In this document: positions 1 to 9,983 of the stretch, piece by piece
Position numbering within the stretch: the first letter of the stretch is position 1
Layout of the letters: every line of letters starts with the position of its first letter
Assembly (NCBI GenBank): GCA_963669155.1
Contig: OZ022597.1
Location: 9,945,605 to 10,009,604 of the forward strand
DNA length: 64,000 bases
DNA from: Arbacia lixula
Taxonomy: Eukaryota; Echinodermata; Echinoidea; Arbacioida; Arbaciidae
Reading direction: 5' to 3'
Notes under the pieces: generated by a model
Database searches by the model: none
What the model was told of the DNA's origin: nothing
Seen by the model: the letters and a program-made list of their open reading frames with translations, nothing else
Made by a program: the position numbers and the translations under genes

Positions 1-630
1 CCCTTTCAACAGTTTCTGAAAGAGAATGGTATCCAGGTTTTTTACAACCCAGAATGAAGCAACAAAAGCGAGTGTCGCTGAAAGATTCAACAAGACCCTC
101 AAAGGCAAGATGTTCAAATATTTCACCAACAAAAATACTCGCAAGTACATAGGGGTACTTCAAAAACTATAACATATAACAAAAGGAAGCATTCCAGCAT
201 TGGACGAGCTCCCGTGGCTGTGAAAGCTACCAACGAAAAGGATGTCTGGTTAACCCTGTACGGAGACAGGTCCACCGTCATGTACAAGAAACAGAAATTT
301 AAGGTGGGAGATAAAGTTCGACTCTCCATGGCAACGCAAATCTTCAGAAAAGGCTACCTTCCCAAATGGACGGAGGAGATCTTCACCGTGTCTCATATTG
401 TAAGACGGAGACCCGTAGTTTACAGAGTCCAAGATTACAACGGAGAACGTATTGATGGAACCTTTTACGAAGAAGAATTGCAACGTGTTGTTCCACCCAA
501 TGATGACATGTACAAGATCGAACGAATTCTACATACTCGAAAGAGAGGAAAGGTGACTGAATATTTCGTGAAGTGGTGGGGGTATCCTGAAAAGTTCAAC
601 AGCTATGTCACTGACATTGTCGGTTTGTAA
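1..630 (+). pseudogene. Decayed integrase (DDE type) with C-terminal chromodomain, F54H12.3-like
   Basis: The left edge of the window cuts into the catalytic core of a retroviral-type integrase. The reading is open from base 1 in frame 1, then must change frame near base 54 and again near base 177 before it settles into the open stretch 214-630. The segment around 'VAERFNKTLK' (bases ~74-105) is the region that normally carries the third catalytic acidic residue. The C-terminal part has an SH3-like fold region and then a chromodomain (about bases 507-612; 'YKIERIL', 'YFVKWWGYP'). Integrases of this layout (called F54H12.3-like in invertebrate annotation) accompany Polinton/Maverick-type elements. 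Two frame breaks in about 200 bases make this copy non-functional. The 3' end at 630 looks natural because the next gene starts 44 bases on in the same direction. Confidence 0.75.
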
Positions 631-673
631 TAAAAGAGAACAACCTAAATCAAACTTGATTAGTTGATTCATC

Positions 674-1430
674 ATGGCTAAGACAACAGCATCATCTTTT
701 TACCTCACCTTACCAAGTAACAGTTCTCTCGATGATTATCCGGATAACACATTGGCCCATTTTAAGGTTAAACTCCCTTACACAGTTTTACTGGAGGGAA
801 ACTGGGAGGCGGGGCTAGTGGAGATGCACTATCCAAATCGTTGGTTCAACATGCATAACTTATACCAAGAATCCAGGATTCTCTATTCGGCCACCGCTGG
901 AGAGAGCTGGGAAGAACATCGCATTCCAAACGGTTATTACAGCGATATTCGAACATTGCTGACGCTAGTCGTACCGAAGGAACTACGAAGGGCTGTCGAA
1001 TTTGAATACAATCCACATTCCAGCACTGTGAAGTTGCTTATGCCCTTTTTATGGGGTTAAATTGGTAGGAGGGATAGCCGCCATGTTGGGTTTTGCCGAA
1101 GGGTCTTCGATGATGGGACCGTTAGAAGCTAAGTTACCCGTTGACATGATGATGATTCATGCCTTGTACGTGTATTCGGATATTGTTGAGCATCAAATTG
1201 TAGGAGACACACGAGCTCCGCTACTACGTGTTGTGCAAGTGAAGGAGAAACATGGCAAGGACGTGACCGTCAATTTTGAAGTCCCGCATCATCTTCCAGT
1301 CTCAAAGAAACTTTTCAACGTGATGGAGATCGATATAAGGGATGCCACGGGTAATAGAATCCCATTTCAACGCGGAAGAGTCGTTGTCAAACTACATCTT
1401 AGAAAGAGCGCTCCCTCGCTGTCGAGATAA
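674..1430 (+). pseudogene. Frameshifted 'LTLPSNSS'-type gene of a Polinton-like element
   Basis: Two open stretches, 674-1060 and ~1032-1430 in the next frame, together make one protein of about 250 residues. The first begins with ATG in 'atcatggct' and contains 'FYLTLPSNSS' near its start. The second contains 'YVYSDIVEHQIVGD' and 'PLLRVVQV' and ends in a basic strand-rich tail. The frame changes between about 1032 and 1050, a stretch that includes the T run 'cccttttta', so one inserted or deleted base would explain it. I recognise the family as uncharacterised proteins that sit beside F54H12.3-like integrases in many invertebrate genomes. A capsid or penton-like role is plausible from the company it keeps but is inference. 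The gene lies between the integrase and the small basic protein, all in one direction. Confidence 0.7.
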
Positions 1431-1444
1431 CCAGAGAGTGAAGG

Positions 1445-1726
1445 ATGACGTCACCACATTACGTTTCTCCCCAGGTTTATACCGATTACTATACGCATCA
1501 AGTTGGAAGCGGAATGCCTGTATTCACGGGAGGTGTGACTCAGCAAGGATTTGGGATTGGAGGTTTACTAGCCAGAGGACTTCGAGCAGCCATTCCCTTC
1601 ATAAAACCTTTGGTAAAAAGAGGAACCCAAGCTGTCGTTAAAAGGGCATTGAAGAAAGGAACTAAATCATTGGCACGAAAAATGGTGAATGCTGGGATAG
1701 ATTATGCTGCCGGAACTCTGAGTTAA
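1445..1726 (+). CDS. Small membrane-active/basic core-like protein (adenovirus pX/pVI-like)
   Basis: An uninterrupted 93-codon frame starts 14 bases after the preceding gene. It has a Tyr-rich start ('YTDYYTHQ'), then a Gly-rich stretch, a hydrophobic and amphipathic stretch ('LRAAIPFIKPLVKRG') and a Lys/Arg-rich helix. Small proteins of this composition occur next to the LTLPSNSS gene in related elements and resemble adenovirus pX/pVI core or membrane-lytic proteins in character; that is a similarity of type, not a proven homology. From 1727 to about 1936 the plus strand still encodes Arg/Lys-rich segments ('SPRKRRRIAQSH', 'PGSRSRTSTKSRTP') and then a 'DIFD' motif in shifting frames, so the original protein was probably longer and has lost its basic tail to a stop and frame changes. 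Confidence 0.55.
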   Translation: MTSPHYVSPQVYTDYYTHQVGSGMPVFTGGVTQQGFGIGGLLARGLRAAIPFIKPLVKRGTQAVVKRALKKGTKSLARKMVNAGIDYAAGTLS

Positions 1727-1938
1727 CGCCTCGGTAAAAATGAAGAGGACCGGGTATCTCCGAGGAAGAGACGTCGAATTGCCCAATCACACCGTAGAAA
1801 CACGAAGAAAGGACGAGCCATGACTGCGAATAAAAGATGAAAACCAGTCAGACGTCCAGGCAGTCGTTCACGAACCAGCACCAAGTCAAGAACTCCGGAC
1901 ATTTTTGATAATTATAAGCATCCAGATAGACGATAATC
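1727..1938 (+). pseudogene. Eroded Arg/Lys-rich tail of the small basic protein
   Basis: After the stop at 1726 the same strand keeps coding for strongly basic peptide in other frames, with in-frame stops such as the TGA at about 1839. It ends at 'PDIFDNYKHPDRR' just before the next start codon. This looks like coding sequence that lost its frame rather than an intergenic spacer. Confidence 0.4.
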
Positions 1939-2205
1939 ATGGCCTTTGTACACAACGATTCATGCGAATGCGTCAAATCGGAGTTGGACCTTTTCACAGT
2001 TCCTCCTACACAGACCAGTATTGAACATGGACAATGGGTAGAATACCATCCTCTCGCTCAATTTTCGGATGGAGTTTCATATTTCCGGATCTGGAACCGA
2101 ATACCTGGATCTCTCTCAGACACAAATCTATGTTAAAGCCAAGGTAGTCCATCACGATGGGACAAATTTGGTAGCGGAGGATCAGGTATATTCCGTACAT
2201 TTATA
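1939..2205 (+). pseudogene. Truncated and frameshifted F54H9.2-like gene
   Basis: ATG at 1939 opens a frame containing 'CECVKSELDLFTVPPTQTS', a strong signature of the proteins annotated as F54H9.2-like in invertebrates, which travel with the integrase above. After about 45 codons the homologous reading jumps to another frame near 2070 ('gatggagttt'), runs through 'EYLDLSQTQIYVKAKV' and stops at about 2205. Family members are several hundred residues long, so over 80 percent is missing. The missing part has not been moved elsewhere in the window. The minus-strand WW/PC4 gene begins its 3' end only about 50 bases downstream. Confidence 0.65.
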
Positions 2206-2253
2206 TATATAAATAGTGTACACACGGTAACGACGAGGGTATTCTGATCACCT

Positions 2254-3131
2254 TTAATTTCGTTGGAGTTTCTTGCTCTGTTCATTGATGGCCGTATTAA
2301 TTTCGATCATGGCGTCAGAAAGTCGATTCCAATTTTCTATAGAGAGGTTGATCCCTTTGCGTCCAGCCATCATCATCCGCTTTGTACCCTGGAGATGGTA
2401 ATATTCACGTACGTTTATGTACACCGCTTTGTTAAATGTCTTGACAACGGCATATCGCTTACCGCCAAGTGGTACTGCGTGGACTTCGTCAGGGAAATGG
2501 TCCACCTCCTCCAACCGCGGCAACTGTTTAGGCATCTTTAGAGTGAGACCCCTCTTGACCTTCTTCATCGTTCCATGATCTTCGGCTTCAGGGAAGGTCT
2601 GCAAGTTTTAAAAGAGATAAAAAAAAAACTTCGCGTTATTCATCATTTCACATACATGTGAGGCATACATTCTTGAAATTTCTAACGTAAATGATGGACT
2701 TAAATAATGTACATGATATATGGAAAGGAATGTATCAGCAAGATATTGACTTAATATATGAATACTTTACTCACCTCGTTTAACGTTCTCTTCATCGATG
2801 TTGATGGTGTGTTGGGTGGTGTCCCTGCATCTGAGAAGTCAAAGATGTCTTTCGTGTACTTGGCAGCTTTAGGGGTTGGTGGAGGGATCAACCCATTAGG
2901 AAAGTCCGGTAGAACGGGTCTCTGTTCTAAAGAGGGTGGTGCTTCGATGGTACCGTCGTCGGTGTTTAACCCGTTGGACGGACTCTCCCACTGCGTAGTA
3001 CACGTCGTAGGATTAAAAAAATAGATTATTTTCTCCCTCTCGCTGTAGCCCACTTTCCATCCATTGTTAATCTCCTCTTCCGAAAGGCAAGCTTTGGCCA
3101 GCGAAATGTCGACATTTTCATAGCTGTCCAT
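2254..3131 (-). CDS. Two-exon gene: WW domain plus PC4-like domain protein
   Basis: Exon 1 is 3131-2775 (119 codons) and exon 2 is 2598-2254 (114 codons plus stop), giving 233 residues. The intron has a canonical donor (gtgagtaaag after an AAC-GAG codon pair) and a pyrimidine-rich acceptor ending in cttgcag, and both exons are phase 0, so they join without a frame change. Residues ~22-52 form a WW domain: W25, 'IIYFFN', T45/T46, W48 and P51. Residues ~53-115 are Pro/Thr-rich and probably unstructured. Residues ~160-225 match the PC4 (p15) single-stranded-DNA-binding transcription coactivator fold: 'PLGGKRYAVV', 'YINVREYY', 'GRKGINLSIENW'. WW domains bind Pro-rich ligands such as the polymerase II tail. 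The gene is antisense to the capsid-type block and has no frame break, unlike its neighbours. The start at 3131 is preferred to an upstream in-frame ATG at 3182 because the TATA-like site fits it. Confidence 0.7.
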
Positions 3132-3207
3132 TACGGTTAATTGAACGTAGAGGTTCGTCTGGTTGCGCAGGTGGTTTGTCAAGAAATGATGGAAATTTTG
3201 ACTTTCG

Positions 3208-3220
3208 CGCTTATAAGTCT
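3208..3220 (-). promoter_or_regulatory. TATA-like box for the WW/PC4 gene
   Basis: On the minus strand 'acttataagcgcg' lies about 80 bases before the ATG at 3131. The spacing allows transcription to start about 30 bases downstream, leaving a 5' leader of roughly 50 bases. No other TATA-like site was noted in the 150 bases before the gene. Confidence 0.3.
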
Positions 3221-3519
3221 ACCCTTCGTTGCTATGCATGAAATTGTGTACCTTTTAACCAAGGAATACTATTTTCCTACGTCACGAAATGATGAACCAA
3301 CCAAAGAAAAGAACGACTTCCATAACACTTTCTATGTTTGGTATAAACAACGTTGCTACGTTTCACGTTCTTTAGCAACTATTCATAGTTCTTCATTGTT
3401 TAAAGTTTCCTCGGTTGTAAATTTAACTCGAAAACAATGACATCTCTCTTCATCTCTCTTTTCACATCAGTATTTGTTGATTCGTTGGCCAGGAAACGTT
3501 ACATCGTGAATATCCATAC

Positions 3520-4000
3520 ATTCCCTTTGTTATGCTAATCATATCGCCTCATCATCTTTCCAAAACACTCTTCCATAGTTATGCATATTCATGCAGTCTC
3601 CTCCTATTGAAAATCCAACTCATTGTTATGCTAATCAACTCCTATTCAAAGCCTGTCTTTCCAGAACACTCTTTCAACGTTATGCATATTCATGCAGTCT
3701 CCTCCTATTGAAAACCTATCTTCTTCGAGATCCAACCCTTTGTTATGCTAATCAACCCCTATTCAAAGTCTATCTTTCCAGAACACTCTTTCAACATCAT
3801 GCATATTCATGCAGTCGCCTCCTATTGAAAACCTATCTTCATAGAGGTCCAACCCATTGTTATGCTAATCAGCCCCTATTCAAAGCCTATCTTTCCAACA
3901 TACTTTGTTATGCAAACATCCTTTGTTATGCAAATCAACCCCTATTGAAATCCTATCTCCCTACGACACCTTCCCTTTGTTATGCTAATTAGATTCCATT
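3520..4000 (+). repeat. 117-bp tandem repeat rich in octamer-like motifs
   Basis: A unit of about 117 bp is repeated nearly four times; the motif ATGCTAAT recurs at 3628, 3745 and 3862 exactly 117 bases apart, with further copies at 3532 and 3982. Each unit also holds the near-palindrome 'atgcatattcatgca' (3581, 3682, 3799). One copy has the exact octamer ATGCAAAT (3929). The last units are shortened. The 400-base open frame here is a by-product of the repeat and is not called as a gene. Confidence 0.8.
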
Positions 4001-4799
4001 GTTCACTTGTCACGGGTGAGTGAACCTATTGAATTCCCCATCTGCTTTCCCTTACTCTCTTATCATTACATTCCCCTACCACAATTATTCAAATCCAGAT
4101 TACAAGTATAAAGGCAAAATTCCGTGCCCATATATCCATAGCGGGATCCATAGGACGTACTTCTTATCACTTGAATTTGACAATGTGATGTATAACAGTT
4201 TGGAAATGCAATAGGCTATGACACACATTGGTATTTCTAAGAATCATTTAATGCAGCATTTACACTGAGCTCGATACAAATGTATTGAAAATACTTTAAA
4301 TCAACATTAAAATGCACCAGTGTGCTCTACGCTCCTGTTATAAGTGGACAATTAAATATACTACAGAACGCAATAAGGTATTTCCGTGCAGCTACTGATA
4401 CGATTTAGCACCTTGCAGTAATGTTCTATACACCTCGATATGCAGTTGCCTAGTCAAAGGTAGCACTGGGCAGGCCGGGATGCAAACATGCAAAATACTA
4501 TAGTTCTTGCGTTAGTTCACCATTTCAGGGAAACTACTGCATAATGTTGCACAACGATCAAGAGAAGTTTGCTTAATAGCCACATCAACTCGCCAAGCTC
4601 TAACGTTTCACACTGAAGAGTTATCAGTATCTCCCTTTTTCCGTAATTGAATTGTCACTATAAATTCACCAAGAAGACATCCCGGGATGGTTCAGACCAC
4701 GGGCCGTATTTTCTAAATGGTAAGGCGTATCAAGCGCATTGACATCTTCATGTTCATTACGTCGAAGCTCAAATATAATTGTTTTTATCTTGCCACCAG

Positions 4800-4826
4800 G
4801 ACATCGTGCGTATGAACGAAGATTAG
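4800..4826 (+). CDS. Putative 27-nt micro-exon (reads HRAYERRL)
   Basis: A pyrimidine-rich tract and 'gccaccag' precede it and 'gtatgtata' follows. In phase 1 it reads (G)HRAYERRL and is open. The copy-B counterpart at 47969 differs by one base, changing Glu to Lys. Confidence 0.5.
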   Translation, partial: DIVRMNED

Positions 4827-5347
4827 GTATGTATACATTTGCGTTCCTATAAACTTAATACAAGTATTCCTACTTAGCTTTGATGAAGTCGATTTAGTCG
4901 ATTTAGCAGCTGGCAGTAATGTTCTATACACCTCAATATGCAGTTGCCTAGTCAGAGGTAGCACTGGGCAGGCCAGGATGCAATCAAACAAAATGCTATT
5001 ATAGCTCTTGCTTTTGGTGACAATTTCACGGAAACTACTGCAAATTGAATTATTGCACAATGATCGAGAGAAATTTGCTTTATAGCCACATCAGCTCGTC
5101 AAGCCCTAACGTCTTACACTGATGAGTTATAAAGAATCACTGTTTTCATATTTTCAACTCTCACTATGAATTCACAAGTGAGACATCCAGGGACGGTCTA
5201 GACCACAGGGCCTTATTTCCCACATAGGGCGTATGAAAGGCATTGTATTTTACGTAGTGTAATGACATTATAATGTTAATTACTTGGAAATATAAATGTT
5301 GTATTTTTTGCCACCAATACATCTATCAATGGATCTACCAACGTCAG

Positions 5348-5368
5348 ACATTCCAGCCGACACACGAA
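5348..5368 (+). CDS. Putative 21-nt micro-exon (reads IPADTR)
   Basis: It is bounded by 'acgtcag' and a weaker donor 'gttaatg'. In phase 1 it reads (D)IPADTR. The copy-B exon at 56175 has one replacement (Ala to Thr) and one silent change. The weak donor makes this one of the less certain members. Confidence 0.4.
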
Positions 5369-5791
5369 GTTAATGTACATTTTCATATACATAAATACAG
5401 CAATTCGTACTCAGCTGCCACACGTTAAGTTACAGTTATAATGTTAATTACTTATTAGGACCTTCTCACAGCACAGCTTGAACAATATGATACTAGTTTA
5501 CAACGTTTTTACCATTCCTAAAAGTATTACATACATTCATATTGGTGAGAATCATTTAATTGAGCATTTACACTGAATTGTATACACATGTATTGCAAAT
5601 GTCATGTATTACAAGATGAAATGCACTAATGTGTTCTACGCTCCTGTAATACGTGGCCAATGATGTACACTAATGAACGCACTGAGGTATTTCAGAGATG
5701 GGAGGCCGTGTCGATGTCATTGTATCTTACGTAGTGTAGTGATATTCTAATGGTAATTAAGTCGAAATTTAAATGTTTTATTTTTTGCCAG

Positions 5792-5851
5792 ATGAAGTAG
5801 CTTATTTCCAGGGGACACGAATGCCACCCGTAGTACGATTACTGTTACGAG
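5792..5851 (+). CDS. Putative 60-nt small exon (reads EVAYFQGTRMPPVVRLLLR)
   Basis: The acceptor 'ttttttgccag' and donor 'gttagtata' frame 60 bases that are open only as a phase-1 exon over their full length. The copy-B version (59135) has the same length and is also open. Its four differences all change the amino acid (F-L, Q-L, V-I, L-S). Confidence 0.5.
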
Positions 5852-6430
5852 GTTAGTATATATTTGCATTTACAGAAATAAAACAATTCACACTCAGGTG
5901 GCACACGTGAAGTTACAGTTATAATGTTCATTCCTTATTAAGACCTTCTCACAACTCAGCTTGAACAATGTAATACTAGTATACTACAATTTTGCAATTC
6001 CAATGTGTATTGCATACATTCATATTTGATAGAATCATTTAATGGGGCATCTACACTGAACTTGATAGTAATGTAGCACTCTGCAGTGCAGGGTCGGATG
6101 CAAACATTCAAAATGCTTTGCGTGACCATCTCACTGGAAGTACTGCACAATATATTGCAGAATTACCGAGATAAGTTTGCTTTATAGCCTCAATAATTTG
6201 TCAAGGTCTAACGTATCACACTGATGAGTTATGAGAATCTCTTTTTTTTTTTTTTTGAACTCTCACTATAAATTCACGAAGGAGACATCCATGGACAGTC
6301 TACACCAAAAAGCCGTATTTTTTTAGATGAAAGACGTATGGAAGGCATTGCACATTACGTAGTGCAATGATATTATACTGGTAAATGAAGTGGAAACATG
6401 AATTTTCTGTCTTTTGCCATACACCTGTAG

Positions 6431-6475
6431 GTCTAGAAAAATATCTACCAAAGACACAAACAGCTCCTCTAGAAG
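6431..6475 (+). CDS. Putative 45-nt small exon (reads LEKYLPKTQTAPLE)
   Basis: The acceptor is 'atacacctgtag' and the donor 'gttagtata'. A later AG at 6462-6463 would give a 12-nt exon, also in phase, so alternative acceptor use is possible. Copy B (59783) keeps 45 nt and an open frame but has lost the inner acceptor. All differences between copies are replacements. Confidence 0.45.
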
Positions 6476-6734
6476 GTTAGTATACATTTTCATTTACATA
6501 TGTACAACAATTCATACTCAGTCGTCACACGTGAAGTTACAGTTATAATGTTCATCACTTATTAGGCCATTCTGACAACTCAGCTTGAAAAATCTAATAC
6601 TAGTATACTACAATTGTGCAATCCCAGTATGTATCATATACATTCATATTTGTATTTGTATCGTTCGTAGTTATTTTACCTAACGGTGATGAAGTCGAAA
6701 CTCAAATGTTTTATTTTTCTCTTGCTACCAACAG

Positions 6735-6758
6735 ACAGTTCCTCTGAAGACGAACCAG
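6735..6758 (+). CDS. Putative 24-nt micro-exon (reads SSSEDEP)
   Basis: It is flanked by 'ttgctaccaacag' and 'gtatgtatt', the strongest splice signals in copy A. In phase 1 it gives (D)SSSEDEP, a short acidic Ser-rich peptide. It is related in sequence and flanks to the exons at 11866, 12553 and 48535, and matches copy B at 60251 with one Glu to Lys change. Confidence 0.55.
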
Positions 6759-7235
6759 GTATGTATTTAATCGCATTCTCATATATGTAACTACTTCTAG
6801 CGGCTACAGTGCATGAAATTACACTCTTATGGTTAGCTTCATTTAATGGAGCATTTACACTGCACTTGATACAAATATAGCCTATATATTCAAATGGTGC
6901 TTTCAATCAGTATCAAATGCACCTATGTGCTTTACCCTCCTGTTATACGTGGCCAATTAAGATAAACTACTGAACGTAATAGGTATTTCCATGCCACTAC
7001 TGATACGATTAAGCACCTTGCAGTAAAGTTCTATACACCTAAATATGCAGTTGCCTTGTCAAAGGTAGCACTGGGCAGGCCGGGATGGAAATATAGAAAA
7101 TATTATAGTTTTTGTTTTTCGTGGAAGGCATGGCATCTTACGTAGTGTAATGATATTGTAATGGTAATTAAGTCGAAAGTTAGATTTTGTATTTTTTGCA
7201 ACCAATACATCTATTAATAGAGCTTTAAACGTCAG

Positions 7236-7260
7236 ACACACCAGACGTGTCACTAGCTTA
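7236..7260 (+). pseudogene. Decayed micro-exon unit
   Basis: The unit has the same acceptor context ('acgtcag') as the 21-nt exon, but the donor GT is mutated and the next GT gives 25 nt, which breaks the frame. The copy-B equivalent (about 60751-60766) has lost a further 9 bases. Confidence 0.4.
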
Positions 7261-7489
7261 GTATACATTTTCTTTTAAATAAATACAACATTCAAACTCA
7301 GCTGTCACACGTGAAGTTACAGTTACAATGTTCTTTACTGATTATGTCTTTCTCACAACACAGTTTGACAATGTAATACTACTATACCACAATTTTGTAA
7401 TTCCAATATGTATAACATACATTCATATTTGATAGAATCACTTAAAGGAGCATATACACTGAACTTCATACACATGTATTGCAAATGGC

Positions 7490-7680
7490 CCAATATGAAA
7501 TGCACATTTCCGAAAAGTATTGTACACAACATAATTATGAGAGAGGTTACCTCGCACGTGACCTCACAAAATCAACCTTTTTAAGATTATAACTTTCTAA
7601 CCCTTTGATGGATTTTCGTCAAACCTTCACTAATGTCTTTCTTTCATGTGTCTGCTTTTATTGAAACCAACTTTTAATTT
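7490..7680. repeat. Foldback-family arm ('gattttcgtcaaaccttcac')
   Basis: Contains 'acctcgcacgtgacctcac' and 'gattttcgtcaaaccttcac', the same arm as in the complete foldback element at 35.78-36.18 kb. It is shared with copy B (61014-61160), so it was inserted before the duplication. Confidence 0.65.
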
Positions 7681-8212
7681 ATCATACACATGATGATAAT
7701 ACGGACTTGCCCTTTTGGTAGATAAATATGACATGCAATTGAGAGCACAGTGTATTTTGTTTGTGCTCTTCATCCGTCAAAGCTAATGCGATTCTATCCC
7801 GCCTTTTTCAAAGAGAGTGTATATTGATCGCACTAAGAAGAGAGGTAGAGATGGACAACGATCACAGTGTAATAATTGCAAACGAAGTACAATACAAAAA
7901 CATAAGATTCAAATAGCATTTGAGAACATTGCTACCATTTGAAGAAAACAAATCAAATATCCAGAAATCTCTCATAACTGCGGCATTGACCAGTATTTGG
8001 TTATACTTTAAAAGAGGACTTTGTTAGAACTGAAATTACTTCGTGGTTGTGTTCCAAATGCTGGAAACGATAAGCAAATTTGAACATTCATTGATTATTA
8101 TGGTTCTCTGTCAGACTCCATACCGACCGATGGAAGTCATGTTTATTGTCAGTGCAATAATGCCTCAATGACGCATGGACAGTTCATTTACTGACTTTTC
8201 TTCCCGTCACAG

Positions 8213-8260
8213 GAACTCCAGTAACTACCTTGCCGCCGCCAAGTGCATCCAGAACAACAG
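8213..8260 (+). CDS. Putative 48-nt small exon (reads TPVTTLPPPSASRTT)
   Basis: A good pyrimidine tract and acceptor ('cttttcttcccgtcacag') and donor ('gtaaaaatc') frame 48 bases, open in phase 1. The peptide is Thr/Pro/Ser-rich, as in an extended, possibly O-glycosylated linker. It lies in the 1.2 kb absent from copy B, so the two gene copies would differ in this segment. Confidence 0.5.
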
Positions 8261-8784
8261 GTAAAAATCTAAATAACTCTGTTTATTTACATATTTGTTC
8301 TTTTCCAGACTCTTGATTCTTTAAGAAAACATAATTGTTTTCCACATTTTCAGCGCCTTCGCCACCTCCAATATTGCTATTATATAAATGTATACTGCAT
8401 ATACAGTATAACAATTTAAACAAATATTTATCCAAGTGTGCTTTAAAATCGTGCAAAGGAGGCGGTCTCAAATACATCCTGCTGTAGAGAAAGAAAATCT
8501 TTGAATATGGTGAAATAGGCTTGATGTAATATAACCATGCTCGGTTTTGTATGTACTGTAAGTTTATTAAAAATAAGAACGCTGTATTGAGTTATTTACC
8601 TCAATGAGAAAAGCGATAAATGGAGCAGCTGTCATAATTAGTAATAAACAACATCGCTCTAAATATTATAATCATCACTTTTATTAATATCATTAGTAAG
8701 AATAGTATAATTATGTAGTATACGCATTGTTGATAAATAATGTTTATTCTCATGAGATTTATCGTTATCATCATATTTATTGGC

Positions 8785-8880
8785 CGGTATTCTGAAGTCG
8801 GGTTTAACTAAGCCGGGACCAAAGTTAGACTCGAGTTTAGTTAGTCCTGGCTTAAACGCGACTTCGGGCTTAAAGACAGC
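8785..8880. repeat. Hairpin repeat ('tattctgaagtcgggttta' family)
   Basis: 'gaagtcgggtttaactaagc' is imperfectly complementary to the downstream 'ggcttaaacgcgacttc', giving a stem of about 25 bp. A related hairpin lies at about 9410-9475 and 61685-61750. I have seen this motif as a common dispersed repeat in marine invertebrates. Confidence 0.5.
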
Positions 8881-9385
8881 CCGTCCCTTTTTCAGATCAC
8901 CACAAAGCCATCGAAACATTGGCAAACATATAGAGAAGTGTTAGCAAGCTGTATATCCATAATTTGAAACTGATACGTAGTGTAAAATTCAAATAATGCA
9001 CGTAAACAACATCTGATTAATTGTCTTTACCTCAGGCTCTTAGCAGTTTGTGTTGAAATACCGGCTTTATTGATTAATCTGTTTATTAAATTATAAAACG
9101 CATTATGACAAAAAGAAAATCTATAGAAGGTATCATGTACAAAGTTTGGTAATTACTCATAAAATTAGGATTTCACCCATGCATAATAACCACATAGATA
9201 CTGTAACAAAGAATAATACTTCTTTCGTAGTACGAAAAAAGTCGATTTGAAATTTAACGGCTGAAATTTTTACATATACAGAAAGTTTCAACATGCTATA
9301 TTTTTAGAAATGGTCTTGAATCACACTTTCTTCAATTTACGATCGTGATAGACGATTTCAGATTTTAAGCTTGCAAAAGGGACGG
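8881..9385. mobile_element. MITE-like element, TIR CCGTCCCTTTT, copy 1
   Basis: About 505 bp bounded by CCGTCCCTTTT and its inverted form AAAAGGGACGG. No coding potential. It is repeated in tandem 95 bp downstream, and both copies are present in duplication copy B. Confidence 0.55.
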
Positions 9386-9480
9386 ACAATCTTTAAGTCC
9401 TGTTTATGATTCTGAAGGTCGGGTTTAATTCTAGACTAGTTAAACTCGAGTCCAATTTTGGACTCGACTTTAAAGAGAGC

Positions 9481-9983
9481 CCGTCCCTTTTTCAGATCAC
9501 CACAAAACCATCGAAACATTGTCAAAACATATAGAGAAGTGTTAGCAAGCTGTATATTCATAATTTGAAACTGATACGTTTTGTAAAATTCAAATAATGC
9601 ACGTAAACAACGTTTGATTGATATTCTTTACCTCAGGCTCTTAGCAGTTTGTTATGAAATATCTGCTTTATTGATTAATCTGTTTATTAAATTATCAAAC
9701 GAATTATGAAAAACAAAATGTATAAAAGAAATCATCGCCAAAGTTTGGTAATCACTTTTTAAATTAGGATTTCACACATGCATAATAACCACACAGATAC
9801 TGTAACAAAGACTAATACTTTTTTCGTAGTACGAAAAAAGTCGGTTTGAATTTTAACGGCTGAATTTTTACATATACAGAAAGCTTCAACATGCTATATT
9901 CTTAGAAATGGTCTTGAATCACACTTTCTTCAATTTACGATCGTGATAGACGATTTCAAATTTTAAGCTTGCAAAAGGGACGG
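9481..9983. mobile_element. MITE-like element, TIR CCGTCCCTTTT, copy 2
   Basis: Same ends and interior as the copy at 8881, about 503 bp, differing by scattered substitutions and small indels. Confidence 0.55.

Noticed and set aside
3591-3992. 133-codon open frame with internal repeats
   Set aside because: It is an artefact of the 117-bp tandem repeat (39 codons), with no domain and no splice or promoter context.
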